DNA from: an uncultured Clostridia bacterium
Lineage (GTDB): Bacteria; Bacillota; Clostridia; TANB77; CAG-508
NCBI GenBank assembly: GCA_934130285.1
Contig: CAKOXT010000002.1
Coordinates: forward strand, 186,001 to 250,000
Reading direction: 5' to 3'
Length of the DNA: 64,000 bases
A model generated the notes under the pieces. The model saw nothing but the letters and a program-made list of their open reading frames with translations, had not been told where the DNA came from and did not search any database. A program made the position numbers and the translations under genes. Shown in pieces: positions 40,077-47,377 of the stretch; the first letter of the stretch is position 1, and every line of letters begins with the position of its first letter.

Positions 40077-41810
40077 ATGGGTAAAGGAATACACGATTTT
40101 GTAAAAATAACAGATTTAAAAGATATGTTAAAAAAATCAGAGAAAGCTTATGGCGATAAAGAAGCTTTTAGATTTAAAACAAAAGAACCAGGAAAATTTA
40201 GAGATATTTCATATAAAGAATTTGCTAGCCAAGTAAATGCTTTAGGAACATCATTGATAAATTTAAATTTAAAAGATAAAAGAGTAGCGGTAATTTCAGA
40301 AAATAGATATGAATGGGCTGTTGCATATCTTGCTGTTGTTTGTGGTACAGGTGTTGTTGTACCTATGGATAAATCCTTACCAGAGAATGAAATTAAAAGT
40401 TTGATAGAGCGTTCAGAAGTTGATGCTATTATTTATAGTAAAGCATATGATTCAATAATGAAAGAAGTGAAAAAAGAAGAAAATACAAATTTAAAATATC
40501 TTATTTCTATGGATTTAGAAAAGGAAGAAGATAAAGTTTTGTCTCAAAAAGAATTAATTGAAAAAGGTGAAAAATTAATAAAGGGAGGAGATAAAAGATT
40601 TGTCAATGCTAAAATAGATAGAGAAAAAATGTCTATTATGCTATTTACTTCAGGAACTACTGCTAAATCAAAAGCAGTTGCATTATCTCATAAAAATTTA
40701 TGTACTAATATACAAGATATTGCTTCAATGTTTGATATAGGTGTAAATGATAGAATGCTTTCTTTCTTACCTTTACATCATACTTTTGAGTCTACTGTTG
40801 GATTTTTGTATCCTATATATGCTGGTGCAACAATTTGCTATTGTGACGGTATTAGACATATAGCTGAAAATATTAAAGAATATCAAATTACTGCAATGAT
40901 ATCAGTTCCAATTTTATATGAAAATATGTATAAAAAAGTAATGAGAGGAATTGAGAAAAAAGGAAAACTTGCTAAAGTTCAAAAAGGTATGAAAATAAGC
41001 AATTTTTTAATGAAATTACATATAGATGTTAGAAGAAAAATATTTAAAGAAATTCATGATTTGCTAGGTGGAAAAGTAAGATTATTTATAAATGGTGCTG
41101 CAGCCTTAGATCCAGAGGTTGAGAAGGGATTTAATGCATTAGGTATCAATATGGCTCAGGGATATGGTTTAACAGAAACATCACCAGTTTTAGCAGCTGG
41201 TAATGGATTATCTAAATATTCAAGAGTGGGATCTGTTGGTAGAGCTTTTCCAAGTGTTGAATTAAAAATAGACAATCCTGATGAAAAAGGAATAGGAGAA
41301 GTTATAGCAAAAGCTGATTCTGTTATGCTTGAATATTATGGAAACGAAGAGGCAACTAAAGAGACAATAATTGATGGATGGTTCCATACAGGAGATTTAG
41401 GATATTTTGATAAAGATGGATTCTTGTTTATAGCAGGAAGAAAAAAGACTGTTATAGTATTGAAGAATGGAAAAAATATTTATCCAGAAGAAATAGAAGC
41501 TTTAATTGGTAGAATTGATGGTGTTAAAGAGTCTTTCGTTTTCGGCGTTCCTGCAAATAACGCAGATGAGAAAGAATCAAAAATAAATGCAGAAATAGTA
41601 TATGAAAAAGAACGTATGAAAGAGATTTTAGGAACAATAGATGAAGATAAAATAAAAGAATATTTATGGGAAAATGTTAAAACAATAAATAAAACAATGC
41701 CTGCATATAAGTATATAAGAGAGATTATCGTAACTGATCAAGAATTAATAAAGACAACTACACAAAAGGTAAAAAGACATGAAGAAATTAAGAAAGTCCT
41801 AGGGAAATAA
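40077..41810 (+). CDS. Long-chain acyl-CoA synthetase (AMP-forming)
   Basis: An ANL-superfamily enzyme of about 577 residues that adenylates a fatty acid and transfers it to CoA. The P-loop-like motif is IMLFTSGTTAKSKAVALSHK, A5 is AQGYGLTETSPVLAAG, A7-A8 are DGWFHTGDLGYFDKDGFLFI and GRKKTVIVLKNGKNIYPEEI, and the C-terminal catalytic lysine is in TTTQKVKRHEEIKK. The TSGTTAKSK loop has Ala where Gly is more common. ATG 40077 lies about 12 bases after AGGAAGGA; a TTG at 40065 would abut that site. Context with TetR suggests fatty-acid-responsive control. Confidence 0.93.
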   Translation: MGKGIHDFVKITDLKDMLKKSEKAYGDKEAFRFKTKEPGKFRDISYKEFASQVNALGTSLINLNLKDKRVAVISENRYEWAVAYLAVVCGTGVVVPMDKSLPENEIKSLIERSEVDAIIYSKAYDSIMKEVKKEENTNLKYLISMDLEKEEDKVLSQKELIEKGEKLIKGGDKRFVNAKIDREKMSIMLFTSGTTAKSKAVALSHKNLCTNIQDIASMFDIGVNDRMLSFLPLHHTFESTVGFLYPIYAGATICYCDGIRHIAENIKEYQITAMISVPILYENMYKKVMRGIEKKGKLAKVQKGMKISNFLMKLHIDVRRKIFKEIHDLLGGKVRLFINGAAALDPEVEKGFNALGINMAQGYGLTETSPVLAAGNGLSKYSRVGSVGRAFPSVELKIDNPDEKGIGEVIAKADSVMLEYYGNEEATKETIIDGWFHTGDLGYFDKDGFLFIAGRKKTVIVLKNGKNIYPEEIEALIGRIDGVKESFVFGVPANNADEKESKINAEIVYEKERMKEILGTIDEDKIKEYLWENVKTINKTMPAYKYIREIIVTDQELIKTTTQKVKRHEEIKKVLGK

Positions 41811-41833
41811 GACTTGTAACTAAAATGTAATAT

Positions 41834-41867
41834 AAAAAAGATACAAAAGTAATTGTATCTTTTTTTA
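41834..41867 (+). terminator. Acyl-CoA synthetase terminator
   Basis: A perfect stem AAAAAAGATACAA/TTGTATCTTTTTT (41834-41846, 41853-41865) with a T run. Confidence 0.9.
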
Positions 41868-41932
41868 GTTAAAGCTATAATTAATGTAGTTAAATTTTAA
41901 TGTTGTACAAATTCAAAGGAGGTCAGTTTACA

Positions 41933-43006
41933 ATGTCATTTTTGTTTGATAAATTATTTAATAATAAACAAGGCATAGTAAACGTGAGGATGGTAATCAC
42001 GGAAGAGAAAATATTGTCTAATATAGAAAAAGTTCAAAAGATGATAAATCCAAAGAGTAAGAAGCAAATCGTTCAATTAGAAGAAGATACTTACTTTAAG
42101 GATTTAGTTGAGTCTATAAAAACATATCTTGAGGAATATCCTAAAAAGAAAAATTTCCCAAGAAGTGTATATAAAGCTGCATATGATTTAGTTGAATTTG
42201 CTACAAATCAATTTGAAGAAAATACTAAGAAAATTGAAGAATTGATAATTCAAAGAGAAAAAAATATAAGCTTAGCTTTTGAATTAAAAACAACATTATC
42301 TAAAGTATTAAAGAAAGAAGAAGGATTTGAAAAAGAAATCGAACTAGCTAGTACAAAATATTCAGAAGATATAGGCGAATCATTAAAAATTCTTTCTGAA
42401 GGAACTGATGATGAAGAGAAGAAAGCTGCTAGAAAATTAATTGATGCAAGAATTAACAATTTGGAATCTAATTTTCATATTGAAATTGATATGGAAAGAA
42501 TTGAAGATAAATCAAAGGCTTTAAGCTATATAGGAATTGAAGTAGCAGATGCTTTGAAATACATACCAGCACCTGTTGAAGAAATTGCTAATGTCCCATT
42601 AGAGCAAACTGTAGTTAATACACAACCAAAAGTTGAACCAGTTAAAGCTCAAAAAGTTGAAAATAAAGTTGCACAACCAAAAGTACAAGTTCAACAACAA
42701 GCTCCAGTTCAAACTCAAGTAAAACCTGCTGTTAAAAGTGGTTCTAATATTGCTGCAGCAACAATGGTAAAAGAAAAAGCTCAACCAAAGCAAAATCCAA
42801 TATTGGCACAAGCTAAACAGCAAAAGGTTGATGATCAATTATTAAATGATATGTATATGCAAGAAACTAGATTTGATGTTAAACCATCTTTGTGGCAACG
42901 TATTAAAAATTCAAAATTAGTTAGAACAATAAAATATGTAATGAGTATTAGAGTGGTGCTTGAATTTCCTGCTTTACCAGAAGGAAGAGGAGAGAATAAC
43001 TTTTAA
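41933..43006 (+). CDS. Hypothetical protein, 357 aa, helical with P/Q/V linker
   Basis: Not recognised. Residues 1-205 are helix- and charge-rich (KKIEELIIQREKNISLAFEL, a coiled-coil-like stretch, and DDEEKKAARKLIDARINNLE). Residues about 210-285 form a Gln/Pro/Val/Lys low-complexity linker (VQQQAPVQTQVKPAVKS). The last 70 residues are compact (LLNDMYMQETRFDVKPSLWQ, then RIKNSKLVRTIKYVMSIRVV). There is no signal peptide. AAAGGAGG nine bases upstream fixes ATG 41933; the frame opens earlier at 41900 without support. It has its own terminator. A structural or scaffold role is possible, but nothing shows it. Confidence 0.75.
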   Translation: MSFLFDKLFNNKQGIVNVRMVITEEKILSNIEKVQKMINPKSKKQIVQLEEDTYFKDLVESIKTYLEEYPKKKNFPRSVYKAAYDLVEFATNQFEENTKKIEELIIQREKNISLAFELKTTLSKVLKKEEGFEKEIELASTKYSEDIGESLKILSEGTDDEEKKAARKLIDARINNLESNFHIEIDMERIEDKSKALSYIGIEVADALKYIPAPVEEIANVPLEQTVVNTQPKVEPVKAQKVENKVAQPKVQVQQQAPVQTQVKPAVKSGSNIAAATMVKEKAQPKQNPILAQAKQQKVDDQLLNDMYMQETRFDVKPSLWQRIKNSKLVRTIKYVMSIRVVLEFPALPEGRGENNF

Positions 43007-43030
43007 TATAAAGAGAAAGTTTAAAAAAAG

Positions 43031-43066
43031 ATATAGGGCTATTTTTTAATAAATAGCCCTATATTG
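43031..43066 (+). terminator. Terminator of the 357-aa gene
   Basis: A perfect 14-bp stem ATATAGGGCTATTT/AAATAGCCCTATAT (43031-43044, 43051-43064); weak T tail. Confidence 0.7.
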
Positions 43067-43136
43067 TTAAAAAGTGCAAATTTATATTAGTATAAATTGA
43101 TATAAAAAGTAATTCTAAATAAAATGGAAGAAATAT

Positions 43137-43601
43137 ATGACAAAGGAAAAAAATTTTCAATATCAAAGAGCATATACTGAATTAAATGAAATTTTGGGTT
43201 ATTTATCAGATGAGCAAAAAGATAAAATACCACATGATTTTATTGAAAATATAAAAAGAAAAATGGATTTGAATTATAAGTTCATATTTGATAAATCCAA
43301 AGGAATATTTGAACAAAATTTGATGACTGAAACTAAAGCGTTATTGGTAGAAATATATGAGAGATATTTGGCTAATGAAGCTGAAAAGAAAACTTGGGAA
43401 GAATATGATAAATTTTGTTTAAGTCAAATTGATAAAGAAAAAAGAGAAAAGTATGATGTAAATCTGTTTCATTATAATGAAAAGGTGGATATAGCCAAGC
43501 AAACTGTAAATGAAAAAATGATTATTAAAAGTGAGAATAAAAAAAATTTATTTCAGAGAATTTTGAATTATTTAAAAAATTTTTTTAAATTCGAAAAATA
43601 A
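43137..43601 (+). CDS. Small helical protein, 154 aa, unnamed family
   Basis: An all-helical, Lys/Glu-rich protein. The first 85 residues have a pattern I associate with a recurring unnamed family in gut Clostridia: AYTELNEILGYLSDEQKDKI, then P-x-x-F-I-E-x-I-K-x-x-x-D-x-N-Y-x-F-x-x-D, then ETKALLVEIYERYLAN. The tail is basic with an amphipathic FQRILNYLKNFFKFEK end that could touch a membrane. No function is known to me. Start ATG 43137 with GGAAGAAAT upstream. It lies 44 bases before the nucleotidyltransferase-like gene and may share a transcript. Confidence 0.65.
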   Translation: MTKEKNFQYQRAYTELNEILGYLSDEQKDKIPHDFIENIKRKMDLNYKFIFDKSKGIFEQNLMTETKALLVEIYERYLANEAEKKTWEEYDKFCLSQIDKEKREKYDVNLFHYNEKVDIAKQTVNEKMIIKSENKKNLFQRILNYLKNFFKFEK

Positions 43602-43645
43602 TTAATATTATTCTAGAGAAATATTTGCGATAAAATTAGAAGGAA

Positions 43646-44842
43646 ATGAGATTTTTTATGGAGCAAATAAATATTAAAAATTTTTTTAATGCTATAATAA
43701 AATTTGAAGAATGTGTAAAAAAAAGAATTAATGAAATTAATGAAGAATCTGCTTCTAATATATCATTTGAAGATTCAATTTTATATTGTGGTTCTACTGC
43801 TATGAATTTGATGTTATTAAGCCAAAATATAAAAAAAATGGGAATGATTCCAGAAGAATCTGAAATGATTGAAATACCAGATGATGAATTATATGAAAAT
43901 AGATTAAAAGTCAGAAAAATACATGATATAGATATACATGTTTTTTCAAGTTTATTATTTAATGATATAGAAGCTGAAGATGATGTAGAAAAGTATCCTT
44001 ATAAAATAAAACATGATGATTCATGCTTTGGAGAACCTAAATATTTTCCAAATGATAATAAACCATATATTGTTATAGATAGATATAAAGATAGTGCGTT
44101 AAAAGATGGTTTAACATGTGTAAAACCAAAAGATTATTGTATAGTTAAAATTGATGATAGAGAATACCATGTAGAAACTCCTTTAAATTTATTAGCAAAT
44201 AAAATTGCATTTTCTTTAAATCAAGCAGATTTTTATAGTTATTTTGCTCGAAAAGGAAATTTTCAAATAGATAACAATGAATTAAATAATATAAGTGCTG
44301 ATATATTATATGAAAAATATGAAAAGTGCAAAAATGGTGAATATTCAAAAGAAGTTACAAGAAAAGATGGATTAGATGTATTAAGTGGGTTTGATGATAA
44401 ATTTAATAACAATATTTCTGATATAAAAGTTTTATATCAATTAAGTAGAAATATGGGATATTCAGAAGAAATTATAGAAGAATATATATTAGAAGTACTA
44501 ACTGGATATAAAGAAAAGTTAAAAGATAATATTTATTATAATAATATTCTTAATAAATTGAATGAGAAAAATGGACATTCAACTAAAACTGCAGAAGATT
44601 ATATATTAGGAGAATTAAAAAATTCTTATAATCAATCAGCGAATATTAGAGAACAATTAAGAGAAAAAATGAGTATTAGTTCTTTGGCAAAAGATGATAA
44701 ATTTAAAATTACAAGACCTGAGATAATTGGAGTAGCTAAAGAAGAGGGAGTAATTGGAGAAAAAGAAAATGCTAGAGAAGCAAGAAGTACATTAGAAAAA
44801 GAAGTTACTATAGAGAGGCAAGATGAAAGTGAGAGAATATGA
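43646..44842 (+). CDS. AbiEii-like nucleotidyltransferase protein
   Basis: 398 residues. A polymerase-beta-type nucleotidyltransferase signature is visible: LYCGSTAMNLMLL with Gly49-Ser50, then KIHDIDIHVFS with Asp94 and Asp96, the GS...DxD arrangement of AbiEii/MenT-like toxins. A later segment, VETPLNLLANKIAFSLNQAD, matches the place where AbiEii proteins carry a conserved Lys (P-x-x-L-x-A-x-K). The C-terminal 170 residues are charged, helical and unfamiliar. A classical partner antitoxin with a winged helix is absent; the preceding 154-aa gene is not AbiEi-like. In-frame ATGs at 43646 and 43658 both have imperfect spacing to AAGGAA. The enzyme may be a toxin, a tRNA- or protein-modifying enzyme, or a surrogate housekeeping transferase. 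Confidence 0.6.
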   Translation: MRFFMEQINIKNFFNAIIKFEECVKKRINEINEESASNISFEDSILYCGSTAMNLMLLSQNIKKMGMIPEESEMIEIPDDELYENRLKVRKIHDIDIHVFSSLLFNDIEAEDDVEKYPYKIKHDDSCFGEPKYFPNDNKPYIVIDRYKDSALKDGLTCVKPKDYCIVKIDDREYHVETPLNLLANKIAFSLNQADFYSYFARKGNFQIDNNELNNISADILYEKYEKCKNGEYSKEVTRKDGLDVLSGFDDKFNNNISDIKVLYQLSRNMGYSEEIIEEYILEVLTGYKEKLKDNIYYNNILNKLNEKNGHSTKTAEDYILGELKNSYNQSANIREQLREKMSISSLAKDDKFKITRPEIIGVAKEEGVIGEKENAREARSTLEKEVTIERQDESERI

Positions 44843-44920
44843 CTGTTATAGTTGTTTTGAATTAAAAAAATTTTTTCTTTTTGAACTATGAAAAAATAAT
44901 AAAAAAATAATAAAAAACAC

Positions 44921-44949
44921 TTGACATATTAAAACCTTTCCATTATAAT
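44921..44949 (+). promoter_or_regulatory. tRNA operon promoter
   Basis: A consensus TTGACA (44921-44926), 17 bases, TATAAT (44944-44949), 20 bases before the first tRNA. Confidence 0.9.
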
Positions 44950-44969
44950 AGGACTTGCGATTGAGAGAT

Positions 44970-45046
44970 GCGCCCTTAGCTCAGTTGGTCAGAGCAACCG
45001 GCTCATAACCGGTGGGTCCAAGGTTCGAATCCTTGAGGGCGCACCA
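44970..45046 (+). tRNA. tRNA with CAT anticodon (elongator Met or Ile2)
   Basis: A 77-base cloverleaf: acceptor GCGCCCT/AGGGCGC, D arm GCTCAGTTGGTCAGAGC, anticodon arm ACCGG-CTCATAA-CCGGT, T arm CAAGG-TTCGAAT-CCTTG, encoded ACCA. It is not the initiator type. Whether C34 becomes lysidine (Ile2) cannot be told from the anticodon alone. Confidence 0.93.
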
Positions 45047-45061
45047 TTTAATTAAATATTT

Positions 45062-45147
45062 GGGTAGGTGGTCGAGTGGTTAATGGCACCAGACTGTAAA
45101 TCTGGCCGCGAGAGCGTACGATGGTTCGAATCCATCCCTGCCCACCA
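45062..45147 (+). tRNA. tRNA-Tyr (GTA)
   Basis: An 86-base class II tRNA: acceptor GGGTAGG/CCTGCCC, anticodon loop CTGTAAA with GTA, a long variable arm (CCGCGAGAGCGTACG region), T arm GATGG-TTCGAAT-CCATC, encoded ACCA. Second gene of the two-tRNA unit. Confidence 0.95.
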
Positions 45148-45183
45148 AACACATAACACTAGTTATGTGTTTTTTTTTTTTTA
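45148..45183 (+). terminator. tRNA operon terminator
   Basis: AACACATAAC/GTTATGTGTT (45148-45157, 45162-45171) with a long T run. A near-identical copy lies at 46740-46769. Confidence 0.9.
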
Positions 45184-45389
45184 AAATTTGGGTTCTTTGT
45201 CAATAGTTGGGGTGAAGTTCTTGCAAAAGCTATTCGCTTCAGTACTTTGATTTTATTGTTATATCCTTCCATTACACCATTTGAATAGGGAACTAGCAAA
45301 GAATTTCTGATTTCTTCAATCCAATTTGCATAAGTTTTTGCACATTCATTTAGAACTTCATAATCGAATCTAAATTTGATTTTACCCAC
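45159..45389 (-). pseudogene. ISL3-family transposase C-terminal remnant
   Basis: The frame encodes about 65 residues typical of the end of an ISL3-type DDE transposase: EIRNSLLVPYSNGVMEGYNN followed by KIKVLKRIAFARTSPQLL. The S-N-G-x-x-E-G-x-N-N-x-I-K-x-x-K-R block carries the last catalytic Glu. There is no ribosome site at its GTG start, no preceding domain, and the 3' end runs into the tRNA terminator. A truncated, inactive remnant; the ECF-type promoter of the next gene begins 15 bases beyond its 5' limit. Confidence 0.75.
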
Positions 45390-45403
45390 GTATTTAATTT
45401 TTT

Positions 45404-45431
45404 TGAAATTGATATTGTAAAAAAACGTCTA
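45404..45431 (+). promoter_or_regulatory. ECF-type promoter before the membrane protein gene
   Basis: TGAAAT (45404-45409), a 16-base spacer, CGTCTA (45426-45431), followed by ATA. The same layout precedes the ECF sigma gene at 46820-46847. A TATAAT at 45443-45448 lacks a matching -35. Confidence 0.7.
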
Positions 45432-45478
45432 ATACGCTATTCTATAATAAGAAACTAAAGAGAAAAGAGGTAAGCAAA

Positions 45479-46645
45479 GTGGATGAAAAAAAACAAATAA
45501 AAATTAGCCTGAAAATGGCTATAATTATATTGTGTATGATTTTGGCTATAATAATAATTTTAATATATTTTATTTTTTATAAAGGAAACATATTACAATA
45601 TGCAATTTCTGATACAGTGAGTGTTAAAACTTATAATAATAAGGATTATTATATTATTAAAAAAGATTATTCTGGTAATTATGATTTGCAATTTTTGTCT
45701 TTGTCAGAATATTTTGATTCACAAAAAGATATAAAAACTTCTTTTGAAGTAAAAGAAGTGATGAGTTATACAAGTTATAAGGTATATTGCAATAAGTGGG
45801 GGATAAAAGCAAAATATTCAGATGCTACTAAAGATTATATAGTAATTTCATATCTTTCATATGGCTCGCCGATTTTGGATGCAAGATTGGCTGATGTTGA
45901 ATATAATGATAGCAATGTCAATGTTTATATGTGGGATCATGCCTCTGGAGTTACAGCAGATATTTCAGCATATGTTTTAGTAATTCCGACAGAAGAAAAT
46001 ATTAATAATATTAATATAATACCAGTTTACACAAATGCTGAATTTCAAAATATGAAAAAATATGACACACCATATGATCCATCTGATATAAGCGTTGATA
46101 AGCCTATAATATATTTATATCCAACAGAAGATAAACAAGTATCTATAAAATTATTGAATGAAGAGAATATAACTTGTTCTTACCCTAAATATAGAAATGA
46201 ATGGAAAGTATTAGCACAATCTAATGGTAATTTAATAGATTTAGATACAAATAGACAATTATATTCTTTGTATTACGAAAGTAAAAGCAATATAGACTTT
46301 GGAGTAGAAAAAGAAGGATTTGTTGTAAAAGGAAATGAAACTGCTGAATTTTTAGAAGAAAAACTGGCTATATTAGGATTAACTGAAAGAGAATCAGAAG
46401 AATTTATTGTTTATTGGTTGCCAAAATTAGAAGCAAATGAATATAATTATATAAGATTTGCAACTACTGATGAGATAAATGAAAATATGCCATTGGAAAT
46501 AAATCCTAATCCAGATACAATAATAAGGGTATTAATGACATATAAAGGATTAGAAAAACAAATTGATGTTCAAGAACAAGAATTAGTAACTCCAAATAGA
46601 AAAGGTTTTGTTGCTGTTGAATGGGGCGGAACAGAAATAAAATAA
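45479..46645 (+). CDS. Membrane-anchored protein with conserved extracellular C-terminal domain
   Basis: 388 residues. One N-terminal membrane segment (MAIIILCMILAIIIILIYFI) and an external part. The C-terminal 200 residues match a domain I recognise from many Firmicute surface proteins, without a named function: DKPIIYLYPTEDKQVSIKLL, TCSYPKYRNEWKVLAQSNGN, FVVKGNETAEFLEEKLAILG, then FIVYWLPKLEANEYNYIRFA and PDTIIRVLM. GTG 45479 follows GAGGT at seven bases. It is preceded by an ECF-type promoter matching that of the sigma gene 230 bases downstream of its stop, so it is a predicted member of that regulon, perhaps part of envelope-stress defence. Confidence 0.75.
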   Translation: MDEKKQIKISLKMAIIILCMILAIIIILIYFIFYKGNILQYAISDTVSVKTYNNKDYYIIKKDYSGNYDLQFLSLSEYFDSQKDIKTSFEVKEVMSYTSYKVYCNKWGIKAKYSDATKDYIVISYLSYGSPILDARLADVEYNDSNVNVYMWDHASGVTADISAYVLVIPTEENINNINIIPVYTNAEFQNMKKYDTPYDPSDISVDKPIIYLYPTEDKQVSIKLLNEENITCSYPKYRNEWKVLAQSNGNLIDLDTNRQLYSLYYESKSNIDFGVEKEGFVVKGNETAEFLEEKLAILGLTERESEEFIVYWLPKLEANEYNYIRFATTDEINENMPLEINPNPDTIIRVLMTYKGLEKQIDVQEQELVTPNRKGFVAVEWGGTEIK

Positions 46646-46739
46646 AATATTATAAATTTATAAAATTAAAATAAATCGATAAATATTAAGTGTGATAACT
46701 TATGCCTATTTTTCGCAAACGTGTCTGACTATCGCATCA

Positions 46740-46769
46740 AACACATAACATTAGTTATGTGTTTTTTTT
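46740..46769 (+). terminator. Terminator, near-identical copy of the tRNA-Tyr terminator
   Basis: AACACATAAC/GTTATGTGTT (46740-46749, 46754-46763) plus Ts. It matches 45146-45178 over about 30 bases with one difference in the loop. Confidence 0.85.
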
Positions 46770-46819
46770 GTTTTTTATTTGAATTAATAAAGAAAAATAT
46801 ATATAATTTTAATAAAAAT

Positions 46820-46847
46820 TGAACCAAGTTAAAAGATGTATCGTCTA
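46820..46847 (+). promoter_or_regulatory. ECF-type autoregulatory promoter
   Basis: TGAACC (46820-46825), a 16-base spacer, CGTCTA (46842-46847), typical of ECF sigma promoters of the SigW/SigV kind, located 32 bases before the sigma gene. Confidence 0.75.
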
Positions 46848-46878
46848 ATAGATAAGAAAATAGAAAGGAATTTTTAAG

Positions 46879-47376
46879 ATGAATATTGGATTAATTAGTT
46901 TTACAAATCTTATAGAAGAGAACAAGCTTAGATTTTATAAAACAGCTAAAGCAATATTGAAAAATGATGATGATGTTTATGATGCTCTTCAAGAAGCTTT
47001 GATGAGTATTTATCAGAATATCAAGCAATTAAAAGATTTGAAATTTTTCTCGACTTGGGCTACGAGAATTGTAATTAATAAGTGTTATGATTTGTTAAGA
47101 AAAAGAAAAAATAATATAGTTCCTTTTGATGAGAATGTGGAGAACGATATTAATAATTTACAAAATGATGTTTATGAGGTTGATCAATTTGGAATAAAAA
47201 AGGCTGTAGAAGGTTTAAATGAGGAACTGAAATTGATTACAATTCTTTATTATTATGATGATTATTCTGTAAATGAAATTTCCAAAATACTTGATATTCC
47301 AACAGGAACTGTGAAATCAAGGTTATCACGTGCTAGAGAAATTTTGAAAATGAAATTGGGAAAGGAGGAGATTTAA
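46879..47376 (+). CDS. ECF sigma factor
   Basis: 165 residues with both ECF regions: region 2 (FYKTAKAILKNDDDVYDALQ, then EALMSIYQNIKQLKDLKFFS and TWATRIVINKCYDLLRK) and region 4 (LNEELKLITILYYYDDYSVN, then EISKILDIPTGTVKSRLSRA). It directs RNA polymerase to the TGAAC-N16-CGTCTA type promoters seen here. AAAGGAA precedes ATG 46879. It is followed after one base by the gene for its probable anti-sigma partner and is likely autoregulated. Confidence 0.94.
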   Translation: MNIGLISFTNLIEENKLRFYKTAKAILKNDDDVYDALQEALMSIYQNIKQLKDLKFFSTWATRIVINKCYDLLRKRKNNIVPFDENVENDINNLQNDVYEVDQFGIKKAVEGLNEELKLITILYYYDDYSVNEISKILDIPTGTVKSRLSRAREILKMKLGKEEI

Positions 47377-47377
47377 A

